From positions 213,075,678 through 213,139,677 of the forward strand of contig NC_134568.1 in the NCBI RefSeq assembly GCF_050947875.1: a stretch of 64,000 nt of DNA, given 5' to 3'. Below are positions 56,800 through 64,000 of this stretch, in pieces; position 1 is the stretch's first letter; each line of letters opens with the position of its first letter. The position numbers were made by a program, and so were the translations under genes. Under the pieces are notes generated by a model. That model did no database searches, was not told the origin of the DNA, and saw only the letters and a list, made by a program, of their open reading frames with translations. Origin of the DNA: Dermacentor variabilis (Eukaryota; Arthropoda; Arachnida; Ixodida; Ixodidae).

Positions 56800-57670
56800 G
56801 TGATCATGCTAGAAAAACAGCGCTTAACACCGAAAGCCATGATAGAAACTTTTAATCAGCATAATCTCACTGCATAACTTTTGCGTCATAATAAAAAACT
56901 TTAAATTCCACATCGATAGAACAGCTACCACGTTAAAGTTATGCCATCAGTTCGCCTCTGCCATGTCCGCACTTGACGCCCCATGTTGTCACGCACCACG
57001 CAGACGGCACCTGAAGTGGGAGAAGCCGCCTCAGCGTCGGGGCACCTGTGCGACGCCGGCCGTCCGAACTAGTGTGCTTCAGCGGGCTGGTCGAAGGCAC
57101 TGCTGGTGACGGTGGTCAAGACCAGGCCTGTGATAAAGAGGAAGCACATGGCGTTCCCGGGGACGACCGGCGTGACCGACATGGCGGCGAACGCAACGAA
57201 AGCGCCCAAGGTGGCGAGCGTCGGCGTGAGCACAAACGGCAGCCAAGCTTGAGCCGGCACTTTGGCGGCTGCGCGATCTCGTTCATGGCTGCCGCCTCCG
57301 AGGGAGTCCAGGGCACCCGAGCCAGCTCCGGCGACGACGGTTCTACATCCATGGTCTATCCGGTGCTTCGAAGGCCTAGAGCTTCTCGTGACGGGGCCCC
57401 TGATTTCCGTCGTGGTTTCGATAGGTCGACCGGCCTGCTTGCGAACTTCCTGGACGCCAATGCAAGCTGGGAAGGAGCCCAGCCACATGGATGTAGGCGT
57501 AGATGTAGAGTCAGCCACCTAAAATGGAACTCTGGCACGTACGGTCTTCTTTGTCTGCCTCAAAACACGAGCGCCTTAAAAGAAGAAGAAGATGATGATG
57601 ATGATGATGATGATGATGACCCTGATATGTTTAGAGCATACCCACTCATGGGGATTGACTAAGAGTCGGG
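56800..57670 (-). pseudogene. Relic copy c9 of the unrecognised small membrane-protein-like family
   Basis: Paralogue of c2 and c5: 149-codon frame (57518-57069) with TPTLATLGAFVAFAAMSVTP, NAMCFLFITGLVLTTVT and FDQPAEAH. The companion MDVEPSSPELARVPWTPSEA frame is present from 57352, just after a TAG created by a base change (LRSTG then stop). An ATTAAA-type signal lies near 56851. Confidence 0.55.
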
Positions 57671-57758
57671 CACATTTTAAATATGTGTTAAGGCAGTAAA
57701 CTTAAATATATATAATTTTGATTAATAAATTAGACCGAGGAAAGCTCAAAACGATTAA

Positions 57759-59238
57759 AGGGCCCCTGAAACGGTTCGGACAAATTTTGTAGACGCGTAG
57801 GGTACAGCTTAAGTAGAACATTCGCACTACAATTTGAGTGAAGCGTTACGTATTAATGGAGCTACAAGCGATTAGAAGTTACCCTCCTCCCCATCCACGC
57901 TTTTCCTCCTCAACTCGTTCGCCGAGCGAGCGGGGCTACGCTCCGCCTTCACTGGTCCTGCGTCACGATGCGACGTCACATCGTCCACTTCCGTTTGTTT
58001 TGGAGCCCGCCCCCGCCCACGCGAGACCTCTCCGCTAGCCGCTTGGCTGTCGACCCCAAGCAAGAGCTATCGAAGCAGCGTGCGTTGCGAGCATTCTGTC
58101 GTAGCGCCGAACGTGTCTGGTATTCCGTTAACCACAGGCAAGCTGGTCATTTCGGCAAATCACTGGAGGCATAAACTCAAGCTGATGAAGGAACTTTGGC
58201 GTAGACGTACGTGAGCGGCCTGATCGGTCTACACGGTCCAGACACTTGTTGGCGCAGCGCTTAACCAGCCAAACAAAGTGCTAATATTGCTATAACCAAG
58301 TGTAAAACATTTTAAACATTTATAAAAACAACGTGTCGATGATTACACTCCTGCGAAAAATACGCACCAGCAGCAAAGAATACGCTTCGTTGCTGCTACT
58401 GTGTATGGTTGCGCTCTATGCCACCAGGTGGCTGCACCGTGCAGACCATTCACATTTGCCCTTCTGCTCATCTCGGCTCATCCCGTTACGGCACAGTCAA
58501 GCGGCCAGACCCTGTCCCCTTGCGCTTGCGTTTGCCCTAATATCGGACTCGCGAAACGCTGTTGCATTAGCAATCTTCCGGTGTAAAGTGACGGCCACAA
58601 ACGCGCAAATCCTGGCGCCGATCGGATAGCGGTAGTCCGATGCGCAGCAGCCAGTTCGCTCGTACGCTGCCTTGCAGAGGGACACGATGTCGCAGCTTGA
58701 CATATTGCCAGTCGCTACGTTTGCAGTCCACAAGGCAACAAAGTCGAATCATAGTGCTCGCGAAAAGACTGAGACCAACTGTGACCGCGGAGCTCTCGTC
58801 AAAATGGAGTACGTTGTAACACAAGCAGACGACACTTGCTGTGTGCCGGAAGTGCTTAATGTACTGAAAAATTGTTCTTGTGCATTCTCTTTATGCTACT
58901 TTCTTATCATAAAAACAAATTAACCAACATTCCAACTATTACGAAGATAATTTGTTTACCATAAAGCTGGAAAAATTATCAATCACGCGCCCTGGTCAGC
59001 CAATCGGATAGCTCGCCCCACTGACGTCATACGGGTGATTTTGGTCATATGGGTAGGGGCGGCTTAAAATTCTGCCGAGCAGTGCGCTGCGATCGGCAGC
59101 GATGTGCATTTTTAAAACTTTATAATAAATTACATGCTTTACGCAGAGCACTTAGATGTGTCAATTAATGATCAGAAGGACCTACTCTAACGACTCAGTA
59201 CGTTTGTAGAAAATCGTCAAAAGCGTTTCAGGGTCCCT
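57759..59238 (-). mobile_element. Second THAP-bearing TTAA transposon (A3)
   Basis: Ends AGGGCCCCTGAAACG (left) and, on the opposite strand, AGGGACCCTGAAACGC (right) lie inside TTAA at 57755-57758 and 59239-59242. A1 (near 6319) and A2 (near 24678) have the uninterrupted CGATTAAGTCGAC site, so this inserted after those copies separated. The ends differ from those of the B2 TTAA element, so it is a different family. It carries a THAP relic on the minus strand. Confidence 0.8.
58567..58745 (-). pseudogene. THAP zinc-finger relic (A3 TTAA element)
   Basis: The frame reads CCLVDCKRSDWQYVKLRHRV, PLQGSVRANWLLRIG and LRVCGRHFTPEDC before a stop. The C2CH residues (two Cys near the start, then Cys and His in CGRHF) and the Trp are all present, so the finger itself looks complete, unlike the B2 relic. 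It is followed at once by TAA where the domain would continue with a hydrophobic residue. No transposase catalytic part is seen. Confidence 0.65.
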
Positions 59239-59242
59239 TTAA

Positions 59243-61077
59243 GTCGATAGTCATTAAAAAAAAGGTAAATACAATATAAATGAGGCAATAAAGGAGGAAT
59301 GAAATGAATAATACAATCAACAATGAAATCTGTATGATTCAAAAAATAAAATTTTCTCGGGCGATGCGTACCTTCCTGTGTGAGTGCCTAAGCAATGGCG
59401 CCCGGTAATACAGCAGCACTGGAGCGTTCAATGGCAGGCCGAGCTGTCGCACTGTAATTTCCAATGTCATTTTTTTCTCGGGGAGGAGAAACGCCGGCAT
59501 TCTATTAAGTAGTGTCCAATGGTTTCTAATCAGTTTTAAAAGTGCCACAAAGGTGAAATTGCCATACCAGATAGATACACGTATAAATTTATTGGCGGGA
59601 CTCGACGACGCACACTCGTTAATGTCACTTACGTCTGTCAGGTATTCGAAAATTTCCTGCTCCAAGGGAAGTGGTGTAGTCCCGAGGATGATGTTTTCGT
59701 ATGTTTCTCTTTTCTTTTTCTAATTCTACACATCCCACAAACATACCCTGTGAACTCCCCAGAGCCGCTCTTTCTGTCAGCGGCAATATTTGCAATGATC
59801 TTTTGAACTCTGCTTTCTCTGCCCAATGCGCCTCTTTCGGTATTCGTTTCCGATTAATCTTTAGACTGGAATTGTGCGTCATGGAGAGTCACCAAAGCAG
59901 ATAAGTTAAATATAACATGACCTATAAAGTTAACCTCCACAATCGGTGGGGTGAAGTTCTCTGTATCGTCAGAATTCCTCCTTCCACAAGCATGACACAT
60001 CATCTTCGCCTAATGACGCACACAGTTAAAAGCTACAGGCCACAAAGAGGCGCTTGAGTCATCCGCCACATCTGTTGCTATAACTCTGGCAAACTTCGTA
60101 TCATTTAGAACCCCACCTTTGCGTTCAACCTGCGCGTAGAATTTTTTCAACATTGTTGAAAAAAAAAACTGAGCTAACAGAAATCCTTCTCAAGCATTGA
60201 TGTACCGGTAGCCGAAAGCTAGACCTCAAAAGTATAAGGACGTTTACCAGGCAAAAAAAAATATTCTTAAATAATATTCGGCTAGATTAACTCAAAAAAA
60301 GTTTTCTACTCATCCAAAAGTCGCGCTGTAATGCTTTGATTTTTGAAGCGGCGCTGCGCGCTGCAGCCTGACGTCAACGTGGCATTAATTTCCCCCAACA
60401 CGGTTAAAAATAAAATTAGTATATAGCTAGCGAACAGATCTGTTTACTAGTTTCCTGTGTACCTTCCTACTATATCGCTGTACTATAGCCAACACGTTCC
60501 AATACTAGTACGTGCCGCCGTTACTATCAAGAAAGATGGTTTTGTGGTTTTGCTATAGTTAACAACTATGCTAGTAACACTAGCTAACGACTATTGGTTT
60601 TGCGAAGCAACGGCTAGGCCTCAATTGTGTCGCGTGGCGATACAGCGACGATTGTCCATTACTAATAAAGATAGAAGATTTGATTGAGAACGATAATTTT
60701 TTGCTGCCGGTGACTCATAGCAGGGGCGGACATCCAAATTTGTGCTAGTAAAGCTGGAAATATAATTATTTAACACATTTTCACTGACTAACCAATTAAT
60801 TGATTGTTGTGAGTTTACGTTGTTATTGCATAACTGAAGTCATCCGCAACGCGAAGCGCACCCTCTTTATAGAAATGCAGCTGTTATCCTCACTTTCGAG
60901 AAATGTGTCCTGAATGCCTCCAATGAAACGTCTTCCTTTTCCTGTTAACAGTTAGGCGCACAGCATTATTCTCATTCCCTGAAGATCGTGCGCGTTTTAA
61001 ATCAAGCAAAAAAAAAAAAAGATCGGTCTTATATGGCAGATTGTAGAAGGAGGACGAAGTGACTGCGAGCCAGAACG
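59243..61077. other. Unassigned block-A tail (A3)
   Basis: Aligns to A1 6320-8580 with a deletion equivalent to about 7030-7465. Reverse-strand short CxxC frame at 59826-59638. It ends within GCGAGCCAGAACGC at 61077, where the dispersed GC-rich repeat would begin in A1. Confidence 0.5.
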
Positions 61078-61715
61078 CTATTTTTCTAGCTCAGATATCT
61101 TCGGATGTAGCAAGCTGCCAGCCTGTTGGTATCAAATTTCAAATTTCAAAGTTTCAAATTTCAACGATTTTTCGCTACTTTACGAAGCACTTTCGTCCGA
61201 GTCACGCGGGCGCCTCGTTAAGACGCTGCGCACGCCTATAGAGCCAAGCTTAAGCAAGCTACCGCCCGCCGGGCCAAAGAATACCCAAGCACTATTCACC
61301 AGTTTTTCGGCAAGGAAGGAGGTCCAGGTCAAGGGATAGGATATGTTCCCCGAGGAATTCCGTGGAGTAGCTGGCTGGCGCATGATCGGCTGCAAAACCC
61401 TGTCCGGCTCCAGCGCATCGCGGGATAACCTAACGAAGCCTACTCCCGCAACGTCGAGGGAGACGGTCGACAATCGCCGCGACGCCCGCGTAGCGTTAAA
61501 CAAGTACTCAAGGCCAGCAGAATGCCGGCCTTCCCGAAGAACGACATCAAGTTCGAGTCGAGTCTCATAAATACGGGAACTGCTCAACGAGGGATAAAAA
61601 ATAAAAAACCTGCTCTACGCTCCAAGAGCACATGGTGTTTAAAAAATATATCTGCTGCACGCACGTGTAGGCAGAACGGCGGACATGAAACGACTGGCCT
61701 TTGCTGAGCCGGGCT
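61078..61715 (+). mobile_element. LINE ORF fragment, provisional
   Basis: A plus-strand frame from about 61220, with one TAA, reads DAAHAYRAKLKQATARRAKE, then YPSTIHQFFGKEGGPGQGIG and, near 61495, KQVLKASRMPAFPKNDIKFE. The KASRMPxxPKxDIK pattern is known to me from the first ORF of tick non-LTR retrotransposons, where an RPRGG-type segment follows; here the sequence leaves the family after KFES. This segment is unique in the window and separates A3 from X2. Confidence 0.4.
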
Positions 61716-62840
61716 GATCAGGTAACCTAGCCGGCCATTATACAGGCCCGTGGCTTCTAATCTGTCGCACGTAAAAAGTAGCATGCAGCCAGTTTCGTGC
61801 TCGCGTGCTGCTGTGTGCTGGCGCCCCATCCTGGTGATTCCACAGACGTGGAAGACGTGACAGCGGGACTTCGCTAAGAAACTTGTCAACCACTCCTGCA
61901 AGGATTTCTTCCACGTAACGCTGTACAGTCAGTGCGTGATCAAATAAATCTTCAATTAAATTGAATTTAAAAAAAATAAAGTACATTACATTAAATTTGC
62001 GGTTTTACGTCCCAAAACCACGATCTGATTATGAGGCACGCCGTAGTGGGGGACGCAGGAAATTTGGACCACCTGGGGTTGATTAATAAGGTGCACATAG
62101 ATCTGAGTCAACGGGTGTTTTCGCATTTCGCCCCCATCGAAATGCAGCCGCCATGGCCGGGTTTGGATCCCGCGACGTCTTGCTTTGCAGCCCGACATCA
62201 GTGATCGAAGAATATGAGACGGATTATAGCACCGGCGGGAATTCCGAACCACACACTGAACGACCACTGCTACTGGTGCCGAGTGCGCTTTACCCTGTGT
62301 GTATAGGAGGCACTTCAAAGTGTGCATTACGCAAAGATACCTGGCCATTTATGGTAAAATTGGCTTCATCTGTGCACATGATGTCGCTCAGAACGTCTGG
62401 TGACTCATCGCATTTTGTGACGACCCAATTCGAGAAATCTAGATGAATCCGCAGGTTCCTGTCTTCCAAGTATTGGTACAGGTTAAGGTGGTACGGGTGA
62501 TATGCCGAGTCATTTAGAAACCTAAAAACACATGACTTCAAAATTGGTACCTGGGCGGCCACGTCCTATATGCTAGCACGAAGGTTTGAGGCCATAGATG
62601 CTAGAACATCCTTGAGTAGGCTAAGACTCAAGGACTGAGTCCTCCGCCGCTGCTTCTGGAAGTTGCCCCTTTGTCTTAGGTTTTCATAATTTCTGATGAC
62701 TATCGATGCGTTCGGTCTACCGCCACACTTCCATGACTGATACATGTATATTTGCACCCTTCCTCTTGTTGCCATTTGCAGCTCCCAAGGCAAGGATCAT
62801 GTTTTCGTTCTGCACATTAAAGAAAGACATGGCGGCTGGA
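61716..62840 (-). mobile_element. Tc1/mariner-superfamily element with broken transposase (X2)
   Basis: Paralogue of X1. Frames: 62793-62566 (HTH region), 62562-62290 (from MAAQVPILKS through the first Asp, CTDEANFTINGQVSLRNAHF), and 61986-61738 after the SINE (VQRYVEEILAGVVDKF, WNHQDGAPAHSS with the second Asp). A TAG replaces the Gln of RASIQDVAAQV. The third-Asp region present in X1 is cut off at 61716. Confidence 0.82.
61995..62205 (-). mobile_element. Ruka-type SINE inside the X2 transposase
   Basis: The same insertion as 26815-27027, with the hairpin at about 62126-62144. Confidence 0.85.
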
Positions 62841-63769
62841 ACGAAACAAAATGCACCTTTAAGCCTGTGCACTGATGTTGTCTATTCGCTTTTGTGGTGC
62901 CAGCATTTGTGGCAATAAAAGAAAAAAGAAAAATAAACCATCCGTGCACTTTAAGCAAAGACAACAGCTATCACAGTTTGTTTCCAACCAACACCAAACG
63001 CGATGTTTTGCTTCAGCCAGGGCGCTAGAGATAAGGCACTTGCTCTATCGGGGTGCTTTTCTTTATTTCCTTTATTTCGTTCTGACTAACTCAGATGGAG
63101 CTTGTTCGAGGGCGCTGCTTTATGATGCAGATGGCAGCGCAATGAGGTGGTATTTTTCACCTTTCGCTGGGTGTATTTATCAGTGGGAAAAAATTAGTAC
63201 GCAATTAGTACGTCGCTGAAAATATCGCAATTAGATGTCCCTTGGCGGTGCCTACAAATGCTTCACTGACACTTAGTTAATTAGGATAGCACGTCGCGAG
63301 TTAGATAATAAATTACAATTACCTAATTGAATATCAGTAATGAGAAGTTACTGGCAGCTACTCCACTGTACCGGAAACAACATGCACTAGGTTTCCTTCG
63401 AGTAACGCAATTGCTCCATTTCTGAATCTGGGTGCACGGAAGTACATTGGGGCGCCCTGTTTATATTTATGACCTCTGCGTGCAGGTGACGATCTTTTCA
63501 TCGCTCATAAATATTGCAAATCATTAGAAGAGCTCTTTTTTTTCATGAGTCGTTACTATTGCTTACTGGAAAGAGAAGCAATAGTGAGACACATATCATT
63601 CACGTGCATTTCACACGCCGTTGATAAAAGACTTTGCCGAAGGGGTCACTGAAGTGCGCAGGTTTTTTTCAGGGTCAAAGAAATACGCAACACAAGTTGA
63701 AGCAGATAAACATACAGCAACATATTAATTCGCTAGGCATAGGCTATCCATACCTTTAGAAATATCTTT
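62841..63769. other. Unassigned X-block sequence (X2)
   Basis: Paralogue of 27661-28590, including the short hairpin at about 63555-63585. No gene seen. Confidence 0.5.
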
Positions 63770-63880
63770 TGGCCACGGCGGCCGCATTTCGATGGGGGCG
63801 AAATGCGAAAACACCCCTGTAGTTCTATTACGGAGTGCCTCATAATCAGAAAGTGGTTTTGGCAGTTAAAACACCTTTTT
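63770..63880 (+). mobile_element. Internally deleted SINE fragment (X2)
   Basis: Paralogue of 28591-28700. The remaining 120 bases to the window end align with 28701-28820. Confidence 0.8.
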
Positions 63881-64000
63881 TTTAAATCTTTTATTTGGCT
63901 AATTGCTTCTCTTTCATCAATATAATAAACTCTGTATTGTGTGCATATTTAAATATATTGTGTATGTGCGTCATGTTTACAGTGGAAATTTAAAACATTA

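Overview
This window is repeat-dense, non-coding DNA from a tick, most likely a metastriate ixodid. The main clue is a tRNA-derived SINE of the tick Ruka type, present at eight sites, each with a conserved hairpin 3' of the tRNA-like part. Penelope-like, Ty3/gypsy, CR1-like, mariner, hAT-like and TTAA-target elements accompany it. I see no intact host gene. Almost all long reading frames are broken transposon proteins or relics of one unrecognised small protein family.

Layout. The window is built from long paralogous blocks in direct orientation. Block A (Penelope-like 3' end, relic copy, gypsy remnant, inverted relic copy, tail) is at about 1-10350 (A1), 18480-26105 (A2) and 51805-61077 (A3). 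Block B (CR1-like 3' end, hAT-like element with nested mariner and TTAA MITE, then AT-rich DNA) is at 10352-18480 (B1) and 40657-51805 (B2). Block X (a Tc1/mariner-superfamily transposase with a SINE inside) is at 26106-28960 (X1) and 61716-64000 (X2). A further partial A block, A', is at 29600-35985. The order is A1-B1-A2-X1-A'-[CR1-like LINE]-B2-A3-X2. Unit I (A1+B1) looks like a shorter recombinant of the longer A-X-A'-B unit: A1 resembles A2 up to about 7.48 kb and A' after about 7.62 kb.

Because blocks are duplicated, many insertions can be read against an empty paralogous site. These include two SINEs with 14-bp target duplications, one SINE with a 17-bp duplication, two TTAA-flanked THAP-bearing elements, a 4.67-kb LINE, and an element coding for Ala/Arg/Glu-rich 34-residue repeats that occurs twice, once inside the LINE reverse transcriptase. 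The hAT-like element, its mariner and its MITE are in both B copies, so they predate that duplication.

The least explained component is a family of nine relic copies (c1-c9, three forward and six reverse) of a small ORF with two hydrophobic stretches, followed by a 3' region with AATAAA/ATTAAA-like signals. Every copy is frameshifted or truncated. It may be a locally amplified terminal exon or an uncharacterised element. Block B also holds two exon-like relics on the minus strand. All family assignments come from reading motifs by eye; no database search was possible.
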